This document shows, in pieces, positions 16,829 through 25,546 of a stretch of 64,000 nucleotides of DNA (the first letter of the stretch is position 1; each line of letters begins with the position of its first letter). Made by a program: the position numbers and the translations under genes. The DNA is taken from positions 1 to 64,000 of the forward strand of contig UQOX01000012.1 of the NCBI GenBank assembly GCA_900542765.1, in the 5' to 3' direction. Under the pieces are notes generated by a model. That model saw only the letters and a list, made by a program, of their open reading frames with translations. It was not told the origin of the DNA and did no database searches. The stretch comes from an uncultured Porphyromonadaceae bacterium. Its GTDB lineage: Bacteria; Bacteroidota; Bacteroidia; Bacteroidales; UBA11471.

Positions 16829-18058
16829 ATGAAAAAAACCTTTAAAATCGTACTTTTCACAGCCTTGGCCATCGGCTGCTGCGGCAGCATCGACGCCAAG
16901 AAAAAACAGAAATTCGAAGTAGACCCCGACCTGCCCATGTCGATACGCATGACGCAATCGGAGATAATCCGCAACCCCGAAGGGTGGATGCTCGATTTCA
17001 GCAAAGGGCTGAAATGGAACTACTGCCACGGCCTCGAATGCCAATCGTTCCTCGACGTCCATGACCACTACATCGACAACAAGAAATACGCCAAAATCGT
17101 AGCGCCTTTCTACACCTATGTCAAAGAATTTGCCGACACCATCATCAACGAGAAAGGCATCATCTACGGGTACAAGAAAAGCAACTACAACCTCGACCAC
17201 GTCAATCCCGGCAAGATACTCTTCCGTCTCTATGAACGCGAGCAAGACCCCCGCTACAAAATCGCCATGGACACCCTGCGCTCGCAACTGGCATCACAAC
17301 CCCGCACCTCCGAAGGCGGATTCTGGCACAAACGCGTCTATCCGTTCCAGATGTGGCTCGACGGCATCTACATGGGAGAACCCTACTATGCACAATACAC
17401 CGCCACGTTCGATGCCGATAACGAAGCTGCCTATGCCGACATCGTCAACCAGTTCCTCCTTGTCGCCAAACGCACCTACGACAAGGAGACCGGCCTCTAC
17501 CGTCACGCCTGGGACGAAATCAAGGCACTGCCCTGGTCGGACAAGAGCGGCCGCTCGGCTCATGTATGGGGACGCGCCCTCGGCTGGTACATGATGGCCA
17601 TCGTCGATGCCCTCGACTATCTGCCCCAAGACCAACCGGGTCGCGACAAAATAATTACCATCTTGCAAGGCATCGTGAAAAATCTGGCCAAATACCAAGA
17701 CCCGCAAACCGGAGCCTGGTGCCAGGTCATCGACCAAACCGGCCGTGAAGGCAACTACCTCGAAATGTCGTGCACACCCATGTATGCCTATGCCATTGCC
17801 AAAGGCGTGCGCAAAGGCTACCTCGACCCTTCGACCCTCGAAATGGCCAAGAAAGCCTATCAAGGTATTCTCGACAACTTCATCAAAGTCGATGAAAAAG
17901 GTCTCGTCTCGCTCACCCGCGTATGCGGTGTAGCCGGCTTGGGCGGCAAACCCTACCGCGACGGTTCGTTCGAATACTACATCAACGAAGTGATTCGCGA
18001 CAACGACCCCAAAGGGGTCGCCCCGTTTATCATGCTTTGCATCGAAATGAACGACTAA
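16829..18058 (+). CDS. GH105 unsaturated rhamnogalacturonyl hydrolase, periplasmic type
   Basis: This 409-residue paralogue of the preceding protein shares long blocks such as HVNPGK, FWHK, QMWLDG, HVWGRALGWY and NDPKGV. D178 is the likely catalytic acid. The N-terminus is a signal peptide with IGCCGS, so lipoprotein processing is possible but the lipobox is imperfect. There is no C-terminal sorting domain; the protein ends at the barrel (LLCIEMND-like end). It starts 6 bases after the previous stop and ends before a terminator. Tandem duplication followed by a change of location is the simplest reading. Confidence 0.9.
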   Translation: MKKTFKIVLFTALAIGCCGSIDAKKKQKFEVDPDLPMSIRMTQSEIIRNPEGWMLDFSKGLKWNYCHGLECQSFLDVHDHYIDNKKYAKIVAPFYTYVKEFADTIINEKGIIYGYKKSNYNLDHVNPGKILFRLYEREQDPRYKIAMDTLRSQLASQPRTSEGGFWHKRVYPFQMWLDGIYMGEPYYAQYTATFDADNEAAYADIVNQFLLVAKRTYDKETGLYRHAWDEIKALPWSDKSGRSAHVWGRALGWYMMAIVDALDYLPQDQPGRDKIITILQGIVKNLAKYQDPQTGAWCQVIDQTGREGNYLEMSCTPMYAYAIAKGVRKGYLDPSTLEMAKKAYQGILDNFIKVDEKGLVSLTRVCGVAGLGGKPYRDGSFEYYINEVIRDNDPKGVAPFIMLCIEMND

Positions 18059-18103
18059 AACCGGATAATGAAAAAAAACTGACGATAAAAAACCCATTAT
18101 CAG

Positions 18104-18147
18104 ATAGAAGCTGTTTCAAATTTTCATGAAATAGCTTCTATTTTTTT
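18104..18147 (+). terminator. Terminator of the first pectin operon
   Basis: ATAGAAGCTgTTTCA (18104-18118) pairs with TGAAAtAGCTTCTAT (18127-18141) with one mismatch, and a T-run reaches 18147. It is about 45 bases after the GH105 stop. Confidence 0.85.
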
Positions 18148-18168
18148 ATTGTTTTAAAAATAAATTCA

Positions 18169-18176
18169 TACCTTTG
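18169..18176 (+). promoter_or_regulatory. -7 element of the winged-helix gene
   Basis: TACCTTTG matches TAnnTTTG, with TTG at 18149-18151 as a possible -33 element 17 bases upstream. It lies 38 bases before the start codon, giving the small regulator its own transcript. Confidence 0.5.
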
Positions 18177-18214
18177 CGGCATATTCTATAACTAGAATAA
18201 AATTTTTACTGATT

Positions 18215-18418
18215 ATGAAAAGAGAAGAAATTGGCATGAATGCCGGTTTGGTGTGGAATGCACTGAACGAAAAAGGTCCCATGACCGTAAAAGATTTGAA
18301 AAAAGCGACCAAACTGAAAGATAAACAAATTTTTGCAGCTTTGGGTTGGCTGTCTCGCGAAGACAAAATTTCTACCTCCGAAGTCGAGAACGATTTGGAA
18401 GTATCGCTCATCAGATAA
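18215..18418 (+). CDS. Small winged helix-turn-helix protein (DUF2582-like)
   Basis: This 67-residue protein is a single winged helix: GLVWNALNEKGPMTVKDLKKATKL, then KQIFAALGWLSREDKI as recognition helix and wing. Similar stand-alone proteins are widespread in Bacteroidetes and presumed DNA-binding, but targets are unknown to me. It has its own promoter and a strong bidirectional terminator, so it is a separate unit inserted between two pectin operons. A regulatory role for the locus is possible but unsupported beyond position. Confidence 0.85.
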   Translation: MKREEIGMNAGLVWNALNEKGPMTVKDLKKATKLKDKQIFAALGWLSREDKISTSEVENDLEVSLIR

Positions 18419-18440
18419 GAATTTATCTGGCATACGACAA

Positions 18441-18482
18441 AAAATCGGTGATGCGAGGAAATGCGCGTCACCGATTTTTTTT
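18441..18482. terminator. Bidirectional terminator after the winged-helix gene
   Basis: AAAATCGGTGA (18441-18451) pairs with TCACCGATTTT (18468-18478), with T-runs on both strands (18475-18482 on plus). Confidence 0.85.
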
Positions 18483-18579
18483 CCATAAAAGCCAAAAAGT
18501 CCCCCTGTTTTGCATCAAAGAGACACCTCACAAAGAAAAAAAAGCGTATCTTAGACCCCAAATTATAAAAATTCGCATC

Positions 18580-19557
18580 ATGAAAAACCGAATGAAATTT
18601 TTCCTCTTCTTTTTCCTTGCCTGCACCTTCGTGTCGGCAGCCCAAGCCCCCAAGCAACTCCTCATCGTGGCCCAAGACGGCAGCGGCGACTACACCTCCA
18701 TACAAGAAGCCATATACGCCATACGCGACTACACCCCCATACCCATCACCGTCTTTATCAAGAACGGCACCTATAACGAAAAAGTCATCATTCCCACCTG
18801 GAAATGCGACATCACCCTCACCGGAGAAAGTGCCGACAGCACCATCATCACCTTTGGCGACTACGCCGGCAAAGAGATTGTCTACTTCGGAGACAGCATC
18901 GCCAAAATGGGAACCTTCCGCACCCACACGATGCTGGTGGCCGGCCATCGCATAACACTCGAAAATCTCACCATCGAAAACAACGCCGGACGTGTGGGAC
19001 AGGCCGTCGCCCTGCACACCGAAGGCGACCAAATCATCGTACGCAACTGCCGCCTCAAAGGCAACCAGGACACACTCTTCACCGGTGACGAAAAGAGCCA
19101 CGTCTACTTTGAGAACTGCTACATCGACGGCACGACCGACTTCATCTTCGGCCCGGCCATCTGCTGGTTTGAGAACTGCCAGATACACAGCAAGCAGAAC
19201 TCTTACATCACAGCCGCCTCCACGGCCGCCGAGAGCCCCTTCGGCTATGTCTTCCACAACTGCACCCTCACCGCCGAGAACGACGTAAACAAAGTCTACC
19301 TCGGACGTCCGTGGCGAGCCTACGCCGCCGTTGTCTTCAAGGAGTGCGACCTCGGCAAGCATATCCGTTACGAAGGCTGGGAAAACTGGCGTAACCCCGA
19401 AAACGAAAAGACCGCCCGCTATGCCGAATACCACAACAGCGGCGAAGGTGCCGGCATCGAGAAAAGAGTAGACTGGTGCCGCCAACTCTCCAAGAAAGAA
19501 GCCCGCAAATACACCCGCGAGAACGTCCTCGGCGGCAACTGGTGGCAAAACCGATAA
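18580..19557 (+). CDS. Pectinesterase (CE8)
   Basis: This 325-residue secreted beta-helix pectin methylesterase starts at the ATG at 18580 (MKNRMKFFLFFFLACTF), giving a signal peptide ending near AAQA; another ATG at 18592 is possible. Active-site motifs are GQAVAL (140-145), Q163-D164 in GNQDTL, D187 in DFIFG and R243 in YLGRPW. It closely resembles the C-terminal half of the fusion protein at 13625. It removes methyl esters from homogalacturonan. It starts the second pectin operon, with the GH43 gene 38 bases downstream. Confidence 0.93.
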   Translation: MKNRMKFFLFFFLACTFVSAAQAPKQLLIVAQDGSGDYTSIQEAIYAIRDYTPIPITVFIKNGTYNEKVIIPTWKCDITLTGESADSTIITFGDYAGKEIVYFGDSIAKMGTFRTHTMLVAGHRITLENLTIENNAGRVGQAVALHTEGDQIIVRNCRLKGNQDTLFTGDEKSHVYFENCYIDGTTDFIFGPAICWFENCQIHSKQNSYITAASTAAESPFGYVFHNCTLTAENDVNKVYLGRPWRAYAAVVFKECDLGKHIRYEGWENWRNPENEKTARYAEYHNSGEGAGIEKRVDWCRQLSKKEARKYTRENVLGGNWWQNR

Positions 19558-19595
19558 AACAAATCTCTCATATAAACACATCTAAACAAACTCCC

Positions 19596-21266
19596 ATGAA
19601 AAAAAACAGCCTCATCGCAGCCCTCCTGCTCCTGACCGGCGGGCTCGCGGCCCAAAACATCTCGGAAGTATGGGTTCCCGACCTCGGTAACGGGAAATAC
19701 AAAAACCCGATTATCAACGCAGACTACTCCGACCCCGACGTTTGCCGGGTCGGCGACGACTACTACATGACCTCATCGAGTTTCAACTGCATACCGGCCC
19801 TGCAAATCCTGCACTCCAAAGACCTCGTCAACTGGACCCTCATCGGTTATGCCGCCGAACGGCTCACCCCCGAAGAAGACTTCTCCAAGCCCCAGCACGG
19901 CAACGGCGTGTGGGCTCCCAGCATACGCTACCACAACGGAGAATTCTATGTATGCTATGGCGACCCCGACCGGGGCATCTACATGATTAAGACCAAAGAC
20001 CCGGCCGGACGCTGGGACGACCCCATACTCATTCACCCCGCAGTAGGGATCATCGACCCCTGCCCCTTCTGGGACGAAGACGGCCGCGCCTACATTGCCC
20101 ATGGCTATGCCGGCAGCCGCGCCGGAGTGAAGAGCATCATCGGCATGATAGAGATGACTCCCGACGGCACCGCCACCATCGGGTCCGACCGTGTCATCTA
20201 TGACGGCCACATCGGCAACGAGACCATCGAAGGTGCCAAAATGTATAAACGCGACGGCTACTACTACATCTTCTCTCCCGCCGGCGGCGTAGCCACGGGT
20301 TGGCAGGTGGTGCTCCGTTCAAAAAACGTGTGGGGACCTTATGAAACCCGCACCGTCATGGCACAAGGCAACACCGACGTCAACGGCCCGCACCAAGGTG
20401 GTTGGGTCGACACCCCCGACGGCAAAGAACACTGGTTCCTGCACTTCCAAGACAAAGGCGCTTACGGTCGCGTCGTGCATCTGCAACCCATGGTATGGCT
20501 CGAAAACGGCTGGCCCGTCATCGGTGTCGACAAAGACGGCGACGGCTGCGGCGAACCGGTCAGCACCTATAAAAAACCCAACGTAGGCAAGACCTACCCG
20601 AAAGCCACCCCCGCCGAAAGCGACGAGTTCGACAGTGTGGACCTCGGCCTGCAATGGCAATGGCACGGCAACCCCAATGCCTTGTGGTACTTCTGCGATG
20701 CCGCCGCCTCACAACTGCGCCTCTTCTCGCACTACACCCCCGACATGAAGAGCCTCTATGACGTTCCCAACCTGCTGTTGCAAAAACTCCCCACCGAAAA
20801 CTTCACGGCCACCACGAAAGTAAAATTCGTGCCCCGCAAGAACAAAGGGAAAACGGTTGAAGGCGAACGCGCCGGACTCGTGGTCATGGGCCTCGACTAC
20901 GCCGTGCTGGCTCTCGACAGCCGCTCCGACGGCCTCTACCTCGTGCAAGCCGACTGCAAGAAAGCCGACAAAGGGGGCATCGAAAAAGAGAATGCCGCCA
21001 TCAAACTCGACAGCGATGAGCTCTACCTGCGTGTGAAGTTCGAACAGGCCGGAGCCAAAAAACCGACCAAGAAAGAAGACTACAAGTGCGTGTGCACCTT
21101 CTATTACAGCCTCGACGGCAAGAAATACGAGCCTGTCGGCAAAGCCTTCACCGCCCAGGTAGGCAAATGGATTGGTGCCAAGGTCGGCCTCTTCTGCACC
21201 CGCCCGTGGAAGAGCAACGACAGCGGCTGGCTCGAAACAGACTGGTTCCGCATCACCCGCAAGTAA
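19596..21266 (+). CDS. GH43 glycoside hydrolase (xylosidase/arabinofuranosidase type)
   Basis: This 556-residue secreted protein has a signal peptide (1-19). Its five-bladed propeller (about 36-350) carries the GH43 triad: base in ADYSDPDV (D46), D154 in IDPCPFW, and acid E212 in NETIEGAKMY. Residues about 365-556 form a beta-sandwich typical of GH43 enzymes with a second C-terminal domain. The family acts on arabinose or xylose side chains, which suits rhamnogalacturonan side-chain removal in this locus; the exact linkage is not predictable. It is followed by a terminator. Confidence 0.9.
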   Translation: MKKNSLIAALLLLTGGLAAQNISEVWVPDLGNGKYKNPIINADYSDPDVCRVGDDYYMTSSSFNCIPALQILHSKDLVNWTLIGYAAERLTPEEDFSKPQHGNGVWAPSIRYHNGEFYVCYGDPDRGIYMIKTKDPAGRWDDPILIHPAVGIIDPCPFWDEDGRAYIAHGYAGSRAGVKSIIGMIEMTPDGTATIGSDRVIYDGHIGNETIEGAKMYKRDGYYYIFSPAGGVATGWQVVLRSKNVWGPYETRTVMAQGNTDVNGPHQGGWVDTPDGKEHWFLHFQDKGAYGRVVHLQPMVWLENGWPVIGVDKDGDGCGEPVSTYKKPNVGKTYPKATPAESDEFDSVDLGLQWQWHGNPNALWYFCDAAASQLRLFSHYTPDMKSLYDVPNLLLQKLPTENFTATTKVKFVPRKNKGKTVEGERAGLVVMGLDYAVLALDSRSDGLYLVQADCKKADKGGIEKENAAIKLDSDELYLRVKFEQAGAKKPTKKEDYKCVCTFYYSLDGKKYEPVGKAFTAQVGKWIGAKVGLFCTRPWKSNDSGWLETDWFRITRK

Positions 21267-21279
21267 TCTCACATACACG

Positions 21280-21308
21280 GAAAATCGGAGACAGGCGTTT
21301 CCGATTTT
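21280..21308 (+). terminator. Terminator of the second pectin operon
   Basis: GAAAATCGGA (21280-21289) pairs with TCCGATTTTC (21300-21309) over a 10-base loop. The U-run is short but adequate. It lies between the GH43 gene and purT. Confidence 0.7.
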
Positions 21309-21338
21309 CTCTTCTTCTACCTTCAAAACCCTTACACT

Positions 21339-22529
21339 ATGACTAAACTCGGAACTGCCCTTTCAGAAATCGGAACCAAAGTCGTCCTATGCGGTTCGGG
21401 CGAACTCGGCAAAGAGGTCGCCATCGAACTACAACGCTATGGTGTGGAAGTCGTTGCCCTCGACAAATACCCCAACGCCCCCGCTATGCAAGTGGCTCAC
21501 CGCTCCTATGTGCTGTCGATGCTCGACGGAGCCAAGCTGCGTGAAATCATCGAAAAAGAGAAACCCGACCACATCATACCCGAGGTCGAGGCCATCGCCA
21601 CCCCCACCCTCGTAGAACTCGAAAAAGAGGGTTACAACGTCACCCCCACGGCCAAAGCGACCTTCCTCACCATGAACCGCGAAGGCATACGCCGCCTCGC
21701 CGCCGAAGAACTGGGGCTGAAAACCTCGCCCTACCGCTTCGCCTCGACCCGGGAAGAATTTGAGGCCGCCGTGGCCGAAATAGGCATGCCCTGCGTCGTA
21801 AAACCCATCATGAGCTCGTCGGGCCACGGCCAAAGCGTCATACGCACCCAAGCCGACATCGACCACGCCTGGCACTACGCCCAAGAAGGCGGACGCGCCG
21901 GAGCCGGACGCGTCATCGTCGAAGGCTTTGTCAATTTCGACTACGAGATAACCCTCCTCACCGTGCGCCACATCGGTGGCACCACCTTCCTCAAACCCAT
22001 CGGACACCACCAGGTCGACGGCGACTACCGCGAATCGTGGCAACCGCAAGCCATGAGCGAGAAAGCCCTGAAAGCCGCCGAAGAGATTGCCGGCAAAATC
22101 ACGGCCGCACTGGGTGGCTGGGGCATCTTCGGTGTCGAGATGTTTATCTGCGGCGACGAAGTGATATTCAGTGAAGTGTCGCCCCGTCCGCACGATACGG
22201 GCATGGTAACGATGATTTCGCAAGACCTGTCGGAGTTTGCCCTCCACGCCCGCGCCGTGCTGGGACTTCCCGTCCCGGGAATCCGCTTCCACGCCCCGTC
22301 GGCCTCCAAGGCCATCGTCGTCGAAGGCGATACCGACAAGGTCGAGTTCGACAACCTCGAAGAGGTATTGAGCGAACCCGACGTGCAAATACGCATATTC
22401 GGCAAGGCCGAAGTCAAGGGGCACCGCCGCCTGGGTGTGATTCTGGCGTCTGCCGACACGGTCGAAGAGGCATTGGCCAAAGCCGAACGCGCCTATGCCA
22501 AACTCAAAATACGCACGCTTCCCCGCTAA
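21339..22529 (+). CDS. purT: Formate-dependent phosphoribosylglycinamide formyltransferase
   Basis: This 396-residue ATP-grasp enzyme formylates GAR using formate and ATP, the folate-independent third step of purine synthesis. The N-terminal [17 protein letters not shown] (about 19-35) forms the nucleotide-binding pre-domain. The ATP-grasp core includes [14 protein letters not shown] and [24 protein letters not shown]. Length matches PurT (about 390). It is monocistronic with a strong terminator and has no link to the pectin genes. Confidence 0.96.
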   Translation: MTKLGTALSEIGTKVVLCGSGELGKEVAIELQRYGVEVVALDKYPNAPAMQVAHRSYVLSMLDGAKLREIIEKEKPDHIIPEVEAIATPTLVELEKEGYNVTPTAKATFLTMNREGIRRLAAEELGLKTSPYRFASTREEFEAAVAEIGMPCVVKPIMSSSGHGQSVIRTQADIDHAWHYAQEGGRAGAGRVIVEGFVNFDYEITLLTVRHIGGTTFLKPIGHHQVDGDYRESWQPQAMSEKALKAAEEIAGKITAALGGWGIFGVEMFICGDEVIFSEVSPRPHDTGMVTMISQDLSEFALHARAVLGLPVPGIRFHAPSASKAIVVEGDTDKVEFDNLEEVLSEPDVQIRIFGKAEVKGHRRLGVILASADTVEEALAKAERAYAKLKIRTLPR

Positions 22530-22550
22530 TTCACCCCTCCGATAAAACGA

Positions 22551-22585
22551 AGCGGCCAGCCTTCTGCAAGGCTGGCCGCTTTTTT
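22551..22585 (+). terminator. Terminator of purT
   Basis: A perfect 13-bp stem (22551-22563 with 22568-22580, loop of 4) is followed by a T-run. On the other strand it lies 47 bases past the mrp stop with a weaker T-rich tail, so it may serve both convergent genes. Confidence 0.88.
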
Positions 22586-22631
22586 CTTTTGGGTACTCCC
22601 TCCTGACAGAGGGACGGCCCCCAAAACAAAA

Positions 22632-23741
22632 CTACGACTTGTGGGTCTCGACAATCTGTGTCGGAGGCAATGATTCGTTGCGACGATCCACGGCCTCGAC
22701 CACAGCCCGGGCCAACTCGGCAAAAGCCTGCCCAGTGACCGTATTCTCGTCGAGAGCCACGGGCCGGCCGTCGTCTCCCCCCTCGCAGATGCTCTGCACG
22801 ATGGGAATCTGGCCAAGCAGGGGAATATTCATCTCCTCGGCCAAATGCTTTGCCCCTTCCTTTCCGAAGAGGTAATAGCGGTTCTCGGGCAGTTCGGCCG
22901 GTGTAAACCACGACATATTCTCGACCAACCCCAGCACCGGCACGTTCACCTTCTCGTTGGTAAACATGTCGATACCCTTGCGGGCATCGGCCAGCGCCAC
23001 TTGTTGGGGAGTGGAGACCACAATCGCCCCGGTGATGGCCAAGGTCTGTATGAGGGTGAGATGAATGTCGCTCGTTCCCGGGGGCAGGTCGAGCACAAAA
23101 TAGTCGAGGTCGCCCCACGCGGCATCGGCGATGAGTTGTTTCAGCGCGTTGCTGGCCATTCCGCCCCGCCACACGACAGCACTCTCGGGATTTACAAAGA
23201 AGCCTATCGAGAGGAGCTTTACGCCGTATTTCTCCACAGGGAGGATAAGATCGCGTCCGTCGATATTCTCGGCATAGGGACGGGCGTCTTCGACATCGAA
23301 CATCTTGGGCATCGACGGGCCGAAAATATCGGCATCGAGCAAGCCCACCTTGTAACCTTGGCGAGCCAAGGCGACAGCCAGATTGGCCGAGACGGTCGAT
23401 TTGCCCACACCGCCTTTTCCCGAAGAGACCGCGATGATGTTCTTGACCTGCGGCAGGAGCTTCCCGGGCGCAGGCGCCTGCGCCTGACGGCTCTTGACCC
23501 GTATGTTACCTTTGATGTCGACCTCCTCGCCCACATAAGTGAGAATGGCGGTCTCGGCCGCTTTCACCACCGACTTCTGGAAAGGGTCGTTGGCTCGCTC
23601 GAAAATGAGCGAGAAAGAGACCTTGTTGCCCTCGATGCGAATGTCGTCTTCGACCATGCCGGCCGCAACGAGGTCTTTCCCGTTACCGGGATAACGCACC
23701 GTAGCCAGTGCGTCGAGAATCAGTTTTGGATATATTGCCAT
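22632..23741 (-). CDS. mrp: Mrp/ApbC-family Fe-S cluster carrier ATPase
   Basis: This 369-residue P-loop ATPase delivers Fe-S clusters to apoproteins in the cytoplasm. It has an N-terminal MIP18-like domain (about 1-85), then Walker A SSGKGGVGKST (106-116) and the ADIFGPSMP and LDLPPGTSD motifs. The CxxC usually following the NMS segment is absent here: ENMSWFTPAELPENRYY contains no cysteine pair. This seems usual in Bacteroidetes homologues as I recall, but it leaves the cluster ligands unclear. It is the last gene of an operon with trmB and an S24 regulator. Confidence 0.92.
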   Translation of the reverse strand: MAIYPKLILDALATVRYPGNGKDLVAAGMVEDDIRIEGNKVSFSLIFERANDPFQKSVVKAAETAILTYVGEEVDIKGNIRVKSRQAQAPAPGKLLPQVKNIIAVSSGKGGVGKSTVSANLAVALARQGYKVGLLDADIFGPSMPKMFDVEDARPYAENIDGRDLILPVEKYGVKLLSIGFFVNPESAVVWRGGMASNALKQLIADAAWGDLDYFVLDLPPGTSDIHLTLIQTLAITGAIVVSTPQQVALADARKGIDMFTNEKVNVPVLGLVENMSWFTPAELPENRYYLFGKEGAKHLAEEMNIPLLGQIPIVQSICEGGDDGRPVALDENTVTGQAFAELARAVVEAVDRRNESLPPTQIVETHKS

Positions 23742-23771
23742 ATTAGATAAGAATGAAAGTTCTCTGTTGCC

Positions 23772-24530
23772 TTATTTTCCCGAAGCGGCGGCGCTGCGCT
23801 TGCTGCGGTTGAAACTGCGATAGGAGTCATACTCTATCTCCACATCGGGCTCGACATAGGCGTCACGGGGCTCGCACACGAATTGTATGTATTTGATGGT
23901 CATGCCGCGGTCGAGCCATTGCTGCTCATAAAACGTGCGTATGGAGAGAATGTCGTCGTCGATGCCCGAGTGGTAGAGGTCATCGGTCTGCACCCGCACG
24001 GGATAGCGGTTGGCCTTCACCATCTCGCAAGTGTAGGTATAAAGGAACGGACTGTCGCATTTGAGATGTATCAGCCCGTCGGGACGCAACACCCGGCGAT
24101 ACAACTCCATGAAACGGGTCGAGGTGAGGCGTTTGCGCGCCTTCTTCATCTGAGGGTCGGGGAAGGTAATCCATATCTCCGACACCTCTCCGGGTGCGAA
24201 GAAATGGTCGATGAGCTCTATCGACGTGCGCAAAAAGGCCACATTGGAGAGTCCTTCCTGCAAGGAGGCTTTTGCGCCGGTCCACATGCGGGCGCCCTTG
24301 ATGTCGACGCCGATAAAGTTCTTGCGCGGATACTTGCGTGCCAGTCCCACGGCATACTCGCCTTTGCCGCAGCCCAGTTCAAGGACAATGGGGTGGTCGT
24401 TCTTGAAAAAATCCGCATTCCAACGGCCTTGCATCGCAAAACCTTTCTCCCGCAAAACGGCAAAGGGGTATTGAAAGACATGCGGATAGCTGCTCATGTC
24501 GTCGAATTTCTGTAATTTGTTTTTTCCCAT
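23772..24530 (-). CDS. trmB: tRNA (guanine-N7-)-methyltransferase
   Basis: This 252-residue SAM-dependent enzyme makes m7G46 in the tRNA variable loop. The SAM motif [15 protein letters not shown] lies at about residues 50-64, followed by [12 protein letters not shown]. The family block [17 protein letters not shown] (about 120-136) is intact. A basic C-terminal tail ([13 protein letters not shown]) is present. It lies 14 bases after the S24 regulator and 30 bases before mrp. Confidence 0.94.
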   Translation of the reverse strand: MGKNKLQKFDDMSSYPHVFQYPFAVLREKGFAMQGRWNADFFKNDHPIVLELGCGKGEYAVGLARKYPRKNFIGVDIKGARMWTGAKASLQEGLSNVAFLRTSIELIDHFFAPGEVSEIWITFPDPQMKKARKRLTSTRFMELYRRVLRPDGLIHLKCDSPFLYTYTCEMVKANRYPVRVQTDDLYHSGIDDDILSIRTFYEQQWLDRGMTIKYIQFVCEPRDAYVEPDVEIEYDSYRSFNRSKRSAAASGK

Positions 24531-24544
24531 AGGTTGTGATTGTC

Positions 24545-25231
24545 TTACATGCGACTGTCGAAACGTATGATGTGTTCCACCACGAAGAGGTCGCGTATGT
24601 CGCTCTTGCGCACCTCTATATCGTCATATTCCTTGTTGGCGCTGCGCAGAATCACCATCGAGGGATCCTGGTGCTTGCGCACATACTTCACCATGCGGTA
24701 GTCGTCGAGGAGCACGACATATATCTGTCCCCAGAAAATGAGGTCGAGGTTGCGCACCTCCCTGATGGCCACCATGTCGCCGCAACAAATGACCGGCTGC
24801 ATACTGTCTCCGCTCACCCGCACGATGCTGCTGTCGGGGCTGATAAAGGGAACGTCTATCGCCCCGATAAGGCGGTCGTTGGAGAACATCATGCTGCGCC
24901 CCATGTTGCCGGCGGTCACATCGACATCATAGACTTTCGCTCCCTGACGCACGTCGCTGTGTATGGCCGAGGCCGGCAACGACACGGCCTTGCTGTGCTG
25001 AGGCGGCATCATGTAGAAGACGTTGCCCCGACCGGTGAGCAGCCACTCCTTCGATACCCCCAGGCCCACGACAATCTTGTTGATGAGCGACTCGTTGATG
25101 GGCAACTTGCCATTGACATGCTTCGAGAAATTGGAACGATCGGTTTTGATGCGGTCGGCAAACTCATTCTGAGTGATTTGCAGCATTTTTATCAGCTCCC
25201 TGACCCGACCTATGAGTTCATCGTTCGTCAT
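24545..25231 (-). CDS. XRE-S24 (LexA/CI-like) autocleaving repressor
   Basis: This 228-residue protein has an N-terminal XRE helix-turn-helix (about 1-65; [27 protein letters not shown]) and a C-terminal S24 peptidase fold. The catalytic pair is S143 in VSGDSMQP and K182 in RMVKYV. A candidate self-cleavage bond is A107-G108 in DVTAGN, in the expected place before the peptidase core. Such proteins are RecA-responsive or constitutive repressors. It starts the trmB-mrp operon. A CACAC-GATT-GTGTG palindrome 42 bases upstream is a plausible operator. No phage genes surround it, so it is not an evident prophage remnant. Confidence 0.88.
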   Translation of the reverse strand: MTNDELIGRVRELIKMLQITQNEFADRIKTDRSNFSKHVNGKLPINESLINKIVVGLGVSKEWLLTGRGNVFYMMPPQHSKAVSLPASAIHSDVRQGAKVYDVDVTAGNMGRSMMFSNDRLIGAIDVPFISPDSSIVRVSGDSMQPVICCGDMVAIREVRNLDLIFWGQIYVVLLDDYRMVKYVRKHQDPSMVILRSANKEYDDIEVRKSDIRDLFVVEHIIRFDSRM

Positions 25232-25546
25232 AATGTGGGAATTTTTTTATTGGACTTCCGATTTGATAAATATCACACGATTGTGTGGTTATATTACCAT
25301 ATCTTTGTTGCAGCAAAGGTAAGGAAAGAGTTTCAAATATCCTATTATTTTAGGTATATTTTTTATTTCTAAGCCTTTTTGAGTAATTTCATTTTCATGG
25401 TTTTATACCAATCATATTTCAACAAAATGGTATCCGACGGGGAAGGACGACCTTTATTTTAGGATTGTTTTATCGGAGGAATGGGAACCTCGGATTTTGG
25501 ACTTCGTCGTCCTTCCCCCCACCGGACAGGAAGAAAGGAGCAAGAC
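25232..25546. other. Divergent S24 repressor/orphan gene intergenic region
   Basis: This 315-base AT-rich stretch holds no gene. It has TACCTTTG on minus (25321-25314) and TATCTTTG on plus (25300-25307), so both divergent genes probably start here. A CACAC-N4-GTGTG palindrome sits at 25274-25287. Confidence 0.6.
25274..25287. promoter_or_regulatory. Palindrome, candidate operator of the S24 repressor
   Basis: CACAC (25274-25278), GATT, GTGTG (25283-25287) form an exact 5-bp inverted repeat with TA-rich flanks. It lies between the predicted minus-strand -7 element (25314-25321) and the repressor start, and is 12 bases from the plus-strand -7 element, so binding could affect both directions. 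Confidence 0.4.

Noticed and set aside
24545..25231. S24 repressor as a prophage marker
   Set aside because: No integrase, phage structural gene, att-like repeat or compositional break surrounds it; flanks are core genes.
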